A program made the position numbers and the translations under genes. The notes under the pieces were generated by a model. That model saw nothing but the letters and a program-made list of their open reading frames with translations. It was not told the DNA's origin and searched no databases. 42,432 nt of DNA from contig CALGMJ010000152.1 of the NCBI GenBank assembly GCA_937958875.1, positions 1 to 42,432 on the forward strand. The letters are read 5' to 3'. Shown in pieces: positions 17,149 to 25,791 of this stretch (its first letter is position 1; every line of letters starts with the position of its first letter). The stretch comes from an uncultured Verrucomicrobiales bacterium. GTDB taxonomy: Bacteria > Verrucomicrobiota > Verrucomicrobiia > Verrucomicrobiales > Akkermansiaceae.

Positions 17149-18491
17149 AAGTTTGAAAGTTCAGTCAGAAGTGCACGGCTCATTTCGATGCCTGCTTCAA
17201 AGTTTTCGACCGCGAAATTTTCATTCGGGGCATGGATTTGACAATCAGGAAGCGCGAGTCCGAGCATCAGACTATCTGCGCCAAGGATCTCCTTCATGTC
17301 CTGAATAATAGGAATACTCCCCCCTTCTCGAATAAGCACGGGAGCTTTACCGAAGCTTTTTTCGAGGGCAGTTTGTGCAGCTTTCCCGAAGACAGAATGA
17401 GGATCATTATGGTAGGCCTTACCGGAATGTCCGCGCTCAATCTCGATGCGAACTCCTGGAGGAGTATGCTTTTCTAAATGAGCAATGACAGCCTCCTGGA
17501 CCTGGTCTGGATTCTGCCCTGGGACAAGTCGACACGAGAGCTTGAACATCGCCTCCGCAGGAAGAACCGTCTTTGAGCCTTCGCCCTGATATCCTCCCCC
17601 CATGCCATTGACCTCCACCGTAGGGCGAGCCCAGATCAACTCGGCCGCAGAATACCCCGGCTCTCCGAAGACTTCGCTTGAACCGGTAACCTTGAGAAAA
17701 TCAGCATCGTTAGCACCAGGTACTTGAGCCCACATTTCACGCTCCCAGTCTTCAAGCGGGATTACATTATCATAGAAACCCTCGACCGCCACGCGGCCAT
17801 CGTCTTGGTGAAGGCTTGCGATAAGACGAGCTGCAGCCGAAGCTGGATTCGCAACCGCACCACCATAGACTCCAGAATGTAAATCTCCGGACGGGCCATG
17901 AACTTTCACTTCCACGCAAGTGATGCCGCGTAAGCCATAACCAAGAGTCGGAGTGCCGGGTGCTACCATTCCCGTATCCGAGACCGCGATAATATCACAA
18001 GCCAGCTCAGCTTTGTGTTTTTCCAGAAAAGGAACCAAATTTGGAGAACCAATCTCCTCCTCCCCTTCGATGAGGAAGATTACATTGAGAGGCAAGTCAC
18101 CTTCTTCCTGAAGAATTTTTTCCGCTCCAAGCATGTGGACAAAATGCTGCCCCTTATTATCGGCACCACCGCGTCCCCAGATTTTCCCATCGCGAATTTC
18201 AGGCTCAAATGGAGGGGAGTGCCAAAGTTCGACTGGGTCGACTGGCTGCACGTCATAATGACCGTAAATTAAAACCGTCTTTCTATCGTTCTGGTGCTTA
18301 TTTCGAGCGACGACAATCGGATGTTGAGCAGTCTCATGAAGCTCAGCATTTAACCCCATTTTTGCGAACTGAGCCACTAGCCAGTCCGCATTTGCGCGCA
18401 CATCTGAAGCGTGCCGAGAATCGGTCGAGATACTGGGAAAGCGAAGATGTTCGAAAAGACGTTCAAGCTCAGGTGTCATGAAGAAAGACAT
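17145..18491 (-). CDS. M20-family dipeptidase
   Basis: A cytoplasmic zinc dipeptidase of about 448 residues. Metal-ligand motifs are visible: YGHYDVQP (His and Asp), WGRGGADNKGQ (Asp), EGEEEIGSPN (the Glu pair) and a late His in LPDCQIHAPNENF. A dimerisation domain insert lies about residues 190-350. The frame is open upstream to a TTG at 18515, but the ATG at 18491 is more plausible. A second ATG lies 12 bases further in. It probably hydrolyses dipeptides or acyl-amino acids. Its stop overlaps the glnS start, placing it in an operon with glnS, though the link is probably not functional. Confidence 0.9.
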   Translation of the reverse strand: MSFFMTPELERLFEHLRFPSISTDSRHASDVRANADWLVAQFAKMGLNAELHETAQHPIVVARNKHQNDRKTVLIYGHYDVQPVDPVELWHSPPFEPEIRDGKIWGRGGADNKGQHFVHMLGAEKILQEEGDLPLNVIFLIEGEEEIGSPNLVPFLEKHKAELACDIIAVSDTGMVAPGTPTLGYGLRGITCVEVKVHGPSGDLHSGVYGGAVANPASAAARLIASLHQDDGRVAVEGFYDNVIPLEDWEREMWAQVPGANDADFLKVTGSSEVFGEPGYSAAELIWARPTVEVNGMGGGYQGEGSKTVLPAEAMFKLSCRLVPGQNPDQVQEAVIAHLEKHTPPGVRIEIERGHSGKAYHNDPHSVFGKAAQTALEKSFGKAPVLIREGGSIPIIQDMKEILGADSLMLGLALPDCQIHAPNENFAVENFEAGIEMSRALLTELSNL

Positions 18492-18526
18492 GTCGTGAGG
18501 TGGACATTCTCGCAAGCTGCAAGTTT

Positions 18527-18829
18527 TCAGGAAGCGTCAGAATCTTGATCGATTCCCAGCTTTTGCTTCTCCTCTCGAATTACCGCGAGAGCATCGTAGA
18601 TCGCCATCAAAAGAAGGAAGCAGCACCAAAATGCCGTCCCTCCCCAGAATACTAAAAATCGCCAAAGCCCCTGCCCCAGCCAGTTCGAAAGTGGCCACAC
18701 TCCGAGCACAAAGAGCACTATGAGCACGAGCAGTAGCCCACTCATGAACTGCCTCCTTCGTTTTCGATCTCTGAGGGTGACTTCCGCGATGGCTTTGGCC
18801 ATCAGCCACCCTGTCGACTGCTGACTCAT
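18527..18829 (-). CDS. small membrane protein of unknown function
   Basis: A 100-residue protein with two hydrophobic segments (about 29-48 and 55-77), a basic stretch before the first (RDRKRRR) and a charged C-terminal tail starting at REEKQK. No family was recognised. It lies 35 bases upstream of the dipeptidase start and 39 bases downstream of the Wzz-like gene, in the same direction, so it may share their transcript. Confidence 0.7.
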   Translation of the reverse strand: MSQQSTGWLMAKAIAEVTLRDRKRRRQFMSGLLLVLIVLFVLGVWPLSNWLGQGLWRFLVFWGGTAFWCCFLLLMAIYDALAVIREEKQKLGIDQDSDAS

Positions 18830-18868
18830 ATCTCGCTAAAAGGTCGAAATGTGGAGTTTCAATACCAC

Positions 18869-19771
18869 TTAGTCCCGCTTCGGGCTAAACAACTTCCACA
18901 GGAGAAGCATCAAAATCAGCCCCAAAAGAAGTCCTAAGGTTAACCCCCAGAGGGCAAATTCCTTCTGAATGGGCTGTTTATCAGGACCAGAAAATCGAGC
19001 CGGAGCGACGGCTTCTTGCACGACTTTAATCTCGTTAAGCGCAGTGTCCCAAAAGGATCGTTCATTGCTTTGACTCTGTTGCACGTCCTCAAGATCATCT
19101 TTCGCATCTTCGAGTTCCACGCTGGCTTCGAGAACCTCTGTGATCTCAAAAAAGGGACGTAGATTTGTCTCAAGTGTAGGCTCCAGTGGAAGACCATTTG
19201 CCTTCATTGCGGCAGCAGCCTTTGCCAAAGCTGCCAGAACAGGCTTTCGAGCTTCAGAAATTTTTTCATCCAGCCGCTCAGCCGCTTCCGTCCGCTTCCG
19301 CTCATCCATTTCCGCAAGACTAGTGAGAGCCTGCCGTGAAATAGCATTCGCAATATCAGCGGCCTCCTGCGGTGAATCGCGTGTCACGGTGATGCTGATT
19401 TCGTCTTTCTGTGAGATGTCAACATCGACAGACTCGGAGAGAATTTTCAGAGCCTCGCTATCATCAAGCACCCAAGTATTGGCTAAATTCAGCTCTCGGA
19501 GGACGGGCCTCAAAGTGCCCAGTCCATTGAGAATTCTTTTCGCCTCCGTCTGGCTGGAATTATTAACGCCTTCTGTATCTGAAAGCATTTTACCCTGCGC
19601 AAATGGCTTCCGAATATCAGCCTCAAGAATTGCCACGGAGCGATACTCCTTCGGCCCCTTTTCCCAGACCTGGTTAGCATAAAAATACCCTCCAACGGTC
19701 CCTCCAATTGCGAGTAAAATGAGGATCCAGCTATACCACCAAAATCCCTTGCGTCTCTTGCGCTTTAGCAT
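18869..19771 (-). CDS. Wzz-like chain-length-determinant membrane protein
   Basis: About 300 residues read from ATG at 19771; the frame is open to TTG at 19798. It has a basic N terminus (KRKRRKG), one membrane helix at about 9-32, a long charged region with coiled-coil character (about 145-250, Ala/Glu/Lys rich) and a second helix near the C terminus (about 268-292). This two-helix layout with a periplasmic coiled coil, plus the ITVTRDSPQEAADIANAIS segment, matches polysaccharide co-polymerase (Wzz) proteins. No kinase domain and no polysaccharide genes are adjacent, so its partner polymer is unknown. Confidence 0.7.
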   Translation of the reverse strand: MLKRKRRKGFWWYSWILILLAIGGTVGGYFYANQVWEKGPKEYRSVAILEADIRKPFAQGKMLSDTEGVNNSSQTEAKRILNGLGTLRPVLRELNLANTWVLDDSEALKILSESVDVDISQKDEISITVTRDSPQEAADIANAISRQALTSLAEMDERKRTEAAERLDEKISEARKPVLAALAKAAAAMKANGLPLEPTLETNLRPFFEITEVLEASVELEDAKDDLEDVQQSQSNERSFWDTALNEIKVVQEAVAPARFSGPDKQPIQKEFALWGLTLGLLLGLILMLLLWKLFSPKRD

Positions 19772-19833
19772 GCTGAAATTTGTGCACGAGTTAAGCAAAT
19801 GTCACAAGCTTAAGCTCACTCTGGACACACTTC

Positions 19834-20910
19834 TTAAAGAGATTGATGAAAAAGATCTTCACTCTTAAGTCCTAGAACGAATGCCACCATGAGATCAATT
19901 GTCTTTTCGACATCACGATAGTCCGCCATTTCCACCACCGAGTGCATACAGCGCAGGGGTAGTGAGACCAGAGCGCTCGGGACGCCATCTCGTGAGTGAT
20001 AAATGCTATCCGTATCAGTCCCGGTGAATCGGCTCGATGCCTCATGCTGAAGTGGAATTTTCCCCTTCTCTGCTTCAGAGATCAGACGCTCAACAACGAT
20101 GGGATGACTCGCCGTCCCGTGAGTCACGGTCGGCCCCTCACCTAGCTTCACTTCTCCATACATCGCATGACTAAGCGCGGGGGTATCAGTAGCATGGGTC
20201 ACATCAGTGCAAAGACACACATCTGGTTGTAATCGGTGAGTTGCCATCTTTGCGCCATAGCCACCGATTTCCTCTTGGACTGCATTTAAACAAATGACGG
20301 TAAATGGCGGCTTCGATTTTACTTTCGCTAGTTTTTTCATCGCCTGAGCAACGATGTAGCCACCGATACGATTATCGATTGCCCTACTCACTAGCCGGTG
20401 CTTTCCCAACTCGGTAGGCGTATCAGCATAGACTGCGGGGTGCCCGACTCTCAGCCCCATCTCCGAAACCTCACTCCGGCTTGATGCCCCAACATCGACC
20501 CAGAGTTCATGCACTTTGGGCGCTTTCTCATTGGCGAGCGAATCGCGTCGTAGATGAATAGCCGTATTTCCAATAATCCCAGCAACCACACCCTGGTCCC
20601 CAAGGATTTGAATGCGTCGTCCTCGCCCCGTCGCAGCATCGCTACCACCGACTCGATCGAGGTAAAGGAAGCCATCCTTTGAAATATGCTTAATCATAAA
20701 GCCAATCTCATCTGCGTGAGACTCCAGCATGACGATTTTTTTACTCTTCCCCTTGAGGGTAGCCCAGGTCGAACCGTAAGCATCGCACTCCACTGAATCT
20801 GCAAATTTTTCCATATAAGAAGCCCACACTCTCTGCCCAGGCATTTCAAACCCAGTTGGACTCGGTGTTTCTAGGAGCTCAAACAAGAATGCTTTTTCAG
20901 TCTTCGTCAT
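19834..20910 (-). CDS. M42-family aminopeptidase
   Basis: A 358-residue cobalt/zinc peptidase. Conserved metal-site segments are visible: MLESHADEIGFM (His, Asp), SRAIDNRIGGYI (Asp), VQEEIGGYGA (Glu-Glu) and the late PLRCMHSVVEM (His). A C-terminal TDTDSIYHSRDGVPS segment matches the family's TDA...G.P region. The PDZ-like insert of M42 enzymes is around residues 66-150. It probably removes N-terminal residues in the cytoplasm, forming a large oligomer in known relatives. The exact specificity is not determined. It is divergent from the DUF4328 gene. Confidence 0.9.
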   Translation of the reverse strand: MTKTEKAFLFELLETPSPTGFEMPGQRVWASYMEKFADSVECDAYGSTWATLKGKSKKIVMLESHADEIGFMIKHISKDGFLYLDRVGGSDAATGRGRRIQILGDQGVVAGIIGNTAIHLRRDSLANEKAPKVHELWVDVGASSRSEVSEMGLRVGHPAVYADTPTELGKHRLVSRAIDNRIGGYIVAQAMKKLAKVKSKPPFTVICLNAVQEEIGGYGAKMATHRLQPDVCLCTDVTHATDTPALSHAMYGEVKLGEGPTVTHGTASHPIVVERLISEAEKGKIPLQHEASSRFTGTDTDSIYHSRDGVPSALVSLPLRCMHSVVEMADYRDVEKTIDLMVAFVLGLKSEDLFHQSL

Positions 20911-21002
20911 ACCTAAAGACTGCCGATAGGGATGAAGAAGGTGAAGAGAGAATTTCTAATCCCTAAGCTTTTCTTTATGATTAAAGTCCCGCAACCTTAG
21001 GA

Positions 21003-21773
21003 ATGACTGAAGTAAATCCCTACGCAGCCCCTCAAGCTGATCCTGGGAAAATTGAAACCAATGCGCCATTCCAAGGTGCGCCCTCCCCCTATGGGCCTTG
21101 GCGAAAGACAAAGTGGCTCAGCAACCTTGTAACAGGGCTCTTTTTAATTCTAATTCTCTGCTATGTGGCAAAATTAGTATTATTCAGCACTTATATCAGT
21201 AGAATTGGCAATGTGGGCTTTGACTGGTTCGCTAGCGAAGAAGGTGAACGAATTGTGGCAAATGAAGAAATCCTTGTCCCCGTGAGTCAGGCCTTAACAG
21301 TTCTGATCATTATTTTTTGGTTAATCTGGACAAATAAGAGCTGTAAAAACGCGTGGCTGATTGCTGGTAGACGAGGATACTTCCACCCTAAAAGCACCTT
21401 CACTCCAGGATGGGCTGCTGGTTGGTACTTTGTTCCCGTCGCCCTCCTTTGGAAGCCATTTCAGGCAATTGCATTTATGAGAGATGCTTCTCAAAAAAGC
21501 CAACCTTCGGAAAATAGCACTCAAATGGGAAATTTGCTGGGCTTTTGGTGGACCTTTTGGATCACCAATAACATCCTCTCTAAGCTAGCGCAAAGATCTA
21601 TCGACAATGTGGAAACACCTGATTCTTTCGTTTCAGCGCTCTACTTCAATTCCATCGTTACTGGCATCTCAATCATCGCCGCTATTGCTGCCATTCTTGT
21701 CGCGAGACGGCTCACTAAAATCCAATATGAGAGAGCTCATGAATTTAAGCTCCCTGAAACAAATTTGCATTGA
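21003..21773 (+). CDS. DUF4328 membrane protein
   Basis: A 256-residue membrane protein of the DUF4328 class. The N terminus begins with the NPYAAPQADP motif common in small membrane proteins of Planctomycetes and Verrucomicrobia, then has about five hydrophobic segments (near 40-62, 95-112, 140-155, 175-195, 210-235). The family stretch AGWYFVPVALLWKPFQAI is present. A TTAGGA sequence directly precedes the ATG. It is 49 bases upstream of tRNA-Cys and may be co-transcribed with it. Function is unknown. Confidence 0.85.
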   Translation: MTEVNPYAAPQADPGKIETNAPFQGAPSPYGPWRKTKWLSNLVTGLFLILILCYVAKLVLFSTYISRIGNVGFDWFASEEGERIVANEEILVPVSQALTVLIIIFWLIWTNKSCKNAWLIAGRRGYFHPKSTFTPGWAAGWYFVPVALLWKPFQAIAFMRDASQKSQPSENSTQMGNLLGFWWTFWITNNILSKLAQRSIDNVETPDSFVSALYFNSIVTGISIIAAIAAILVARRLTKIQYERAHEFKLPETNLH

Positions 21774-21822
21774 GGGATTGACACCACAGGTCAGGACCTC
21801 TACCAATCCGCCGCCGACAAGC

Positions 21823-21897
21823 GGCGGAGTAGCCAAGTGGTAAGGCGCGGGTTTGCAAAACCTGTATTCGAGAGTTCGATTCTCTCCTCCGCCTCCA
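21823..21897 (+). tRNA. tRNA-Cys (anticodon GCA)
   Basis: A cloverleaf can be drawn: acceptor GGCGGAG/CTCCGCC, D arm AGCCAAGTGGTAAGGC, anticodon loop TTTGCAA giving GCA, and a T arm with GTTCGAT. The discriminator base is U, as expected for cysteine tRNA, and CCA is encoded (21895-21897). A strong intrinsic terminator follows. Confidence 0.97.
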
Positions 21898-21907
21898 ATT
21901 TTCTTCT

Positions 21908-21946
21908 GGCCGAATCCTTTTAAAACAAGGGATTCGGCCTTCTTTT
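21908..21946 (+). terminator. intrinsic terminator after tRNA-Cys
   Basis: A perfect 10-bp stem (GGCCGAATCC / GGATTCGGCC) with a 12-base loop is followed by TTCTTTTTT. It is correctly placed to end the tRNA-Cys transcript. Confidence 0.9.
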
Positions 21947-21997
21947 TTGTTCCGAAGCAAGCTCTTCAGAAATTGCGATAGCGAATGGGCGCCTCTA

Positions 21998-22324
21998 CTA
22001 AATCAGTTTCCTCTTTTCAGCGAGAAAGCCGAGTAGAAGGAAAGCGCCTAATACCGCTGAATCCAGCCACACATTACTCAATTTTAGAATCTGCGAATGA
22101 ATGGATCGCGCAATGAGCAGGGTCAGAAAACCATAACCAAAGCCACAAACGACCACAAAAAATAGAACCCTAAGGACGAAGCTCCACGTGCGGGCGATAT
22201 TCTTCGTAAATTTGGCTAGCGGGCCTCCGTAAATCACGAGAAATGAAGCTGCCCATGCGGTGCAGAGAGTCCAACTATTCGCCCTTATATAACCAGCAAC
22301 ACTATTAATAATTTGCTCAATCAC
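21998..22324 (-). CDS. small membrane protein of unknown function
   Basis: A 108-residue protein with about three hydrophobic segments (near 15-33, 48-68 and 85-102) and a short basic C-terminal tail (AEKRKLI). No family is recognised. It lies alone between the two tRNA genes on the minus strand. Regular membrane-segment spacing supports a real gene, but coding status is less certain than for its neighbours. Confidence 0.6.
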   Translation of the reverse strand: MIEQIINSVAGYIRANSWTLCTAWAASFLVIYGGPLAKFTKNIARTWSFVLRVLFFVVVCGFGYGFLTLLIARSIHSQILKLSNVWLDSAVLGAFLLLGFLAEKRKLI

Positions 22325-22429
22325 TTAGACCTTATTCAACGACAGTAAAGTAACGAAGGATCATCAATCCCACCTCAGAATGAGCTTAGTTTTTTGCTCT
22401 TTCTAGCCTCAACAAAGATAATTGAGATT

Positions 22430-22504
22430 TGGCAGGCCCGTAGGGAGTCGAACCCCAATCTATGGTACCGGAAACCATTGTTCTATCCATTGAACTACAG
22501 GCCC
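22430..22504 (-). tRNA. tRNA-Arg (anticodon CCG)
   Basis: On the minus strand the acceptor GGGCCTG pairs with CGGGCCT (with G-U pairs). The anticodon stem ATGGT/ACCAT encloses the loop TTCCGGT, giving anticodon CCG, which reads CGG. The T loop TTCGACT is present, the discriminator is G, and CCA is encoded (22430-22432 on the plus strand as TGG). Confidence 0.96.
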
Positions 22505-22675
22505 TCCTAGAAGGTGGCGGGAATTTAGCGAAACCGGCTTTGAAGTCAAACTTTAGCGAGAGATTTGAGTCATTTTTGAGAAGGATGTGCAAATCATCGC
22601 AATTTCGGCTACTTTCTTTCAGTTAATTTTTGTTTTTTACTGGAAGGGTGGCCGAAATCCTGCACTGTCGCGCTG

Positions 22676-23293
22676 ATGCCAAGCCCCGATCAATCATCTG
22701 AGCACTTGGTGCTCCCTTCGAGAAGATCATTCCTCACTACTTCTGCTATCGCCGTCGGCGGTATTATAAGTTCCCCAAGCGTCAGTTCTGCTGCGCTTTT
22801 CCGCCACTCAACCCCCATTGACCTTAGCTTCCTCCCAGATTCCTGGGTCCGCCGCGAAGGTGACCGCACATTACAAGCCTACGCACGTTACCTGAAAGGC
22901 CTGCGTTTAAAATTCGTCACTCCTGAACAGGTGATCAAAGCCCATGCTCGCCGGAAAGGAAGTGTATGGAATAGCCTCCCGCCTATGTCGATGTGGCGCT
23001 CTATGGGAAGCACCCTTAAGGCTGCTGACAGACTGGCGGCTACTATCGGGATGCCGGTCAAGACTGTGACTTCAGCTTATCGCAGCCCAGCTTATAATCG
23101 CCGCTGCCCAGGTGCGAAGCGGAATTCATGGCATATGCGTAACTACGCACTCGATTTACAGTTTTCAACTTCCACCTACAAGGTCGCTCAGGCTGCACGA
23201 TACATCCGTGACAAAGGTTACTTTAAAGGTGGTGTCGGGCGATACAGCTCCTTTGTGCACATTGACACACGGGGACATAATGCCGACTGGTAA
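22676..23293 (+). CDS. Tat-exported M15/DUF882 (YcbK-like) peptidase
   Basis: A 205-residue protein with a Tat-type signal: SRRSFL at residues 15-20, followed by a hydrophobic stretch and a VSSAA cleavage-like site near 36-40. The catalytic zinc motif is visible: H153 and D160 in WHMRNYALD and H195 in FVHIDTRG, the pattern of M15 D-Ala-D-Ala or YcbK-type peptidases. It probably trims peptidoglycan cross-links or stem peptides in the periplasm. A bidirectional-looking terminator follows. The exact bond cleaved cannot be read from sequence. Confidence 0.88.
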   Translation: MPSPDQSSEHLVLPSRRSFLTTSAIAVGGIISSPSVSSAALFRHSTPIDLSFLPDSWVRREGDRTLQAYARYLKGLRLKFVTPEQVIKAHARRKGSVWNSLPPMSMWRSMGSTLKAADRLAATIGMPVKTVTSAYRSPAYNRRCPGAKRNSWHMRNYALDLQFSTSTYKVAQAARYIRDKGYFKGGVGRYSSFVHIDTRGHNADW

Positions 23294-23334
23294 TCCCCTC
23301 CCCTGCTCATAGCAGGCAGTCGCACCAAATTTCC

Positions 23335-23374
23335 AAAGGGTAGGTTTTACGAAGTTCGCATCCTACCCTTTTTT
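23335..23374 (+). terminator. intrinsic terminator after the M15 peptidase gene
   Basis: A 10-bp stem (AAAGGGTAGG / CCTACCCTTT) with a 17-base loop is followed by more T residues. On the minus strand the A-run gives a T-tail too, so it may also terminate the convergent SLC13 gene. Confidence 0.85.
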
Positions 23375-23383
23375 AGGCTCTTT

Positions 23384-25246
23384 TTAGAGCGGCCAGATGA
23401 CTGGAATAAGGAAGCTCGCGACTACCCAAAGAATGAGTGCCAATGGGAAGCCTGCTTTAAAGAAATCGCCAAATTTGTATCCGCCAGCCCCATAGACAAA
23501 GGTATTTGTCTGATACCCAATAGGCGTAGCGAAACTGGCAGAGGAGCCAAACATGACGGCCGCAATGAGTGGGCGGGGGTCTACGCCAAGATCGATCCCA
23601 ACAAATATGGCTAAGGGGGTCAAAATGACTGCGACCGCATTATTGCTGACCATCTCGGTCATGACTGCTGCTAATAGATAAACCATTGCAATGATGATTC
23701 TGGGATCAAGCCCTCCTACTAAGTCCACAAAGCGGTGAGCCAAAAGCTCCGCAACTCCTGAAAACTCCATGGCTTTCCCTAAGCCAAGCATACCGAAAAT
23801 AAGAAAGAGCACTTTCCAATCGATGGAATGATAGGCTTCAGAAGGCTCGACACAACGAGTAATCAGCACTCCCAGAGCAGCGGTAAGGGCGACGAGTACG
23901 ATTGGGATTTTAGGAATCACTCCAAAGCCCCCGAGAGCTCCGATGAGCATGAATGAGAGGAGGGCGAGAATGGCCAGCCAGGCTTTTTTCGGACGTGTAG
24001 TCTGTTGCTGAGGCTCACTTAGATTCACGAAATCTTTCAGCTCAAAGAGCTGCTGCATCCGACGCGCAGGTCCCTGCACAAGGAGAGTATCACCAAAGGC
24101 GAGTTTCACATCTTCGAAACGTTCTTGCAGGTTTTTTCCTCGTCGATGAACGGCTATGATAAGAACACCGAAGCGTTGACGGAAATTAAGTTCCTTTAAG
24201 CTCTTGCCCGCAATAGTGGAGTCAGGACCGATGATTCCCTCCATGAGAACCGCTGACTCTGTGCGGATATCTTCTAGCCCGAGATCATCACTGGAACGAA
24301 GACTGACTTCATCACCAAGGTTCATTAAGTTCTCGAGCTTTCCTTTTAAGATGATTTCATCGCCGACTTCGAAAACGACATTTTTGAGTGAAATTCGTAA
24401 CCGATGACCATCACGAATGATATCGAGGATGCGGATCTTTTTTTGTGTCTTAAGCCAACTATCAGTGAAACTTTTCCCTGCCAGGGGCGACCCCTTAGAA
24501 ACGAAGGCGTGGGTGATGTATTCGCGCGAGGCGTTACTATCGATCAGGGTGGCCAGAGTGGATCGATCAGGTAGGACCTTGTCGCCCAAAAAAACGAGAT
24601 AGAAAAAAGTGACCACAACGAAGGTCAATCCCAGCGGAGTGACATCGAACATATTGAAGTCGATATTTGCCTGTTCCTTCGCGATTCCTGAGGCGACGAG
24701 ATTTGTAGATGTCCCGATGATGGTGATCGTGCCTCCTACGATGGCAGCATAGGATAGTGGGATGAGAAATCGAGAGGCCATCCAGTCTTTACGCCGGCAA
24801 ATGGCGAGAACGATAGGCAAAAATACCACCACAACTGGGGTATTATTCATGAAGCCAGAGAGTCCAGCCACGATGAGAATCATGACGATTAAAAGACGAC
24901 GACGACTGGTGGCAGCTGTTTTTTCAAACCAATACCCGAGGGACTCGATCACTCCCGTACGCTCCAAAGCTTCACTAAGAACGAACATACAAGCGATGGT
25001 AATGGGAGCGGGATGAGAGAAGACAGAGAGAGCATCGCAGCGCAGACGTAATAGGGCCTCATCAAGCGCTGATCCTGTGAGGCCGGAGGTTGGGATGGAG
25101 ACTGAGATTGGGAGGACTCCGATAATCACACAAACAACAAGAGCCCCCATGGCGACGACCTCAGGTGAGAGCCACTCCTTGATGAAGCTCGCAAAGACTA
25201 CCAGGACTAGGATTCCTAGAGCGATTTGTTGCCACGTTTCGACCAT
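23384..25246 (-). CDS. SLC13/DASS-family permease with two RCK-C domains
   Basis: A 620-residue transporter. Hydrophobic helices occupy about residues 5-195 and 415-615. The middle (about 200-395) contains two TrkA-C/RCK-C-like domains, each with a GSPLAGKS or DSTIAGKS-type motif. The motif NNTPVVVVFLPI lies in the first membrane half and SNNAVAVILTPLAI in the second, as in the inverted-repeat SLC13 fold. Relatives carry di- or tricarboxylates, sulfate or other anions using Na+ or H+. RCK-C domains suggest gating by a cytoplasmic ligand. Substrate unknown. It has its own ATG at 25246. Confidence 0.9.
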   Translation of the reverse strand: MVETWQQIALGILVLVVFASFIKEWLSPEVVAMGALVVCVIIGVLPISVSIPTSGLTGSALDEALLRLRCDALSVFSHPAPITIACMFVLSEALERTGVIESLGYWFEKTAATSRRRLLIVMILIVAGLSGFMNNTPVVVVFLPIVLAICRRKDWMASRFLIPLSYAAIVGGTITIIGTSTNLVASGIAKEQANIDFNMFDVTPLGLTFVVVTFFYLVFLGDKVLPDRSTLATLIDSNASREYITHAFVSKGSPLAGKSFTDSWLKTQKKIRILDIIRDGHRLRISLKNVVFEVGDEIILKGKLENLMNLGDEVSLRSSDDLGLEDIRTESAVLMEGIIGPDSTIAGKSLKELNFRQRFGVLIIAVHRRGKNLQERFEDVKLAFGDTLLVQGPARRMQQLFELKDFVNLSEPQQQTTRPKKAWLAILALLSFMLIGALGGFGVIPKIPIVLVALTAALGVLITRCVEPSEAYHSIDWKVLFLIFGMLGLGKAMEFSGVAELLAHRFVDLVGGLDPRIIIAMVYLLAAVMTEMVSNNAVAVILTPLAIFVGIDLGVDPRPLIAAVMFGSSASFATPIGYQTNTFVYGAGGYKFGDFFKAGFPLALILWVVASFLIPVIWPL

Positions 25247-25309
25247 AAATGAATGCCAACAAAGTATGAACGGTCACTACGCGCGAAGCAACCTATTCCA
25301 GCAAGTGCT

Positions 25310-25732
25310 TTACTCGACTGCTTCTTCACGAGCAGCGACGGCTAATCGGAAAGCCTCTTGGTCGCCATAGCGGCGAATAGAAAATTTCACACAGCGCCTT
25401 TTCCCCGGTTCTGGAGACCAGGTTGCTTGCCAAAATTGATATGAAGCTCCGTTCGTTACCACGGTGACTTTTGAAACTCCGACGACTCCAGACCGATTCC
25501 GGGTTGAGCGAGTGCAAATACGAGTCTGCTCACTAGCCGCGATTTTATGGAGAAGCGCATCCCTCCAGGCTCTAGCCTCTCGCAGTCCGCGTTCAGAATT
25601 TCCATAAATACGATCTCCAAAATATTTCGCGTATTTAACACCACGCCGCTGAAGTCTAACCTGCCAGCCATGAGTCCCAGCATCAGGGAGGTCGATGCGA
25701 GCGATGGCATAGTTAGGATCTGGGCTAGGCAT
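25310..25732 (-). CDS. tandem AP2-like DNA-binding domain protein
   Basis: A 140-residue basic protein. The C-terminal half (about 80-140) has an AP2/ERF-like domain: SGVVGVSKV, then YQFWQATWSPEPGKR, then a KFSIRRYGDQEAFRLAVAAR stretch ending in a helix. The N-terminal half (about 18-64) resembles the same fold: WQVRLQRRGVKYAKYFGD followed by an ARAWRDALL helix. Bacterial AP2 domains are usually fused to HNH or integrase-type endonucleases; here no nuclease is present. It is probably a DNA-binding regulator or a remnant of a mobile endonuclease. It lies between an SLC13 transporter and a conserved unknown gene, without obvious mobile neighbours. Confidence 0.7.
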   Translation of the reverse strand: MPSPDPNYAIARIDLPDAGTHGWQVRLQRRGVKYAKYFGDRIYGNSERGLREARAWRDALLHKIAASEQTRICTRSTRNRSGVVGVSKVTVVTNGASYQFWQATWSPEPGKRRCVKFSIRRYGDQEAFRLAVAAREEAVE

Positions 25733-25791
25733 AACCGATGACTTCAGGAACGGTATGAGAGTGACAGGTTAACTGTCAAATTAGAGAGCCC

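Noticed and set aside
19140-19682. 180-codon open frame on the plus strand
   Set aside because: Antisense shadow of the Wzz-like gene; Ser/Arg-rich composition typical of a reverse reading of an Ala/Glu-rich coiled coil.
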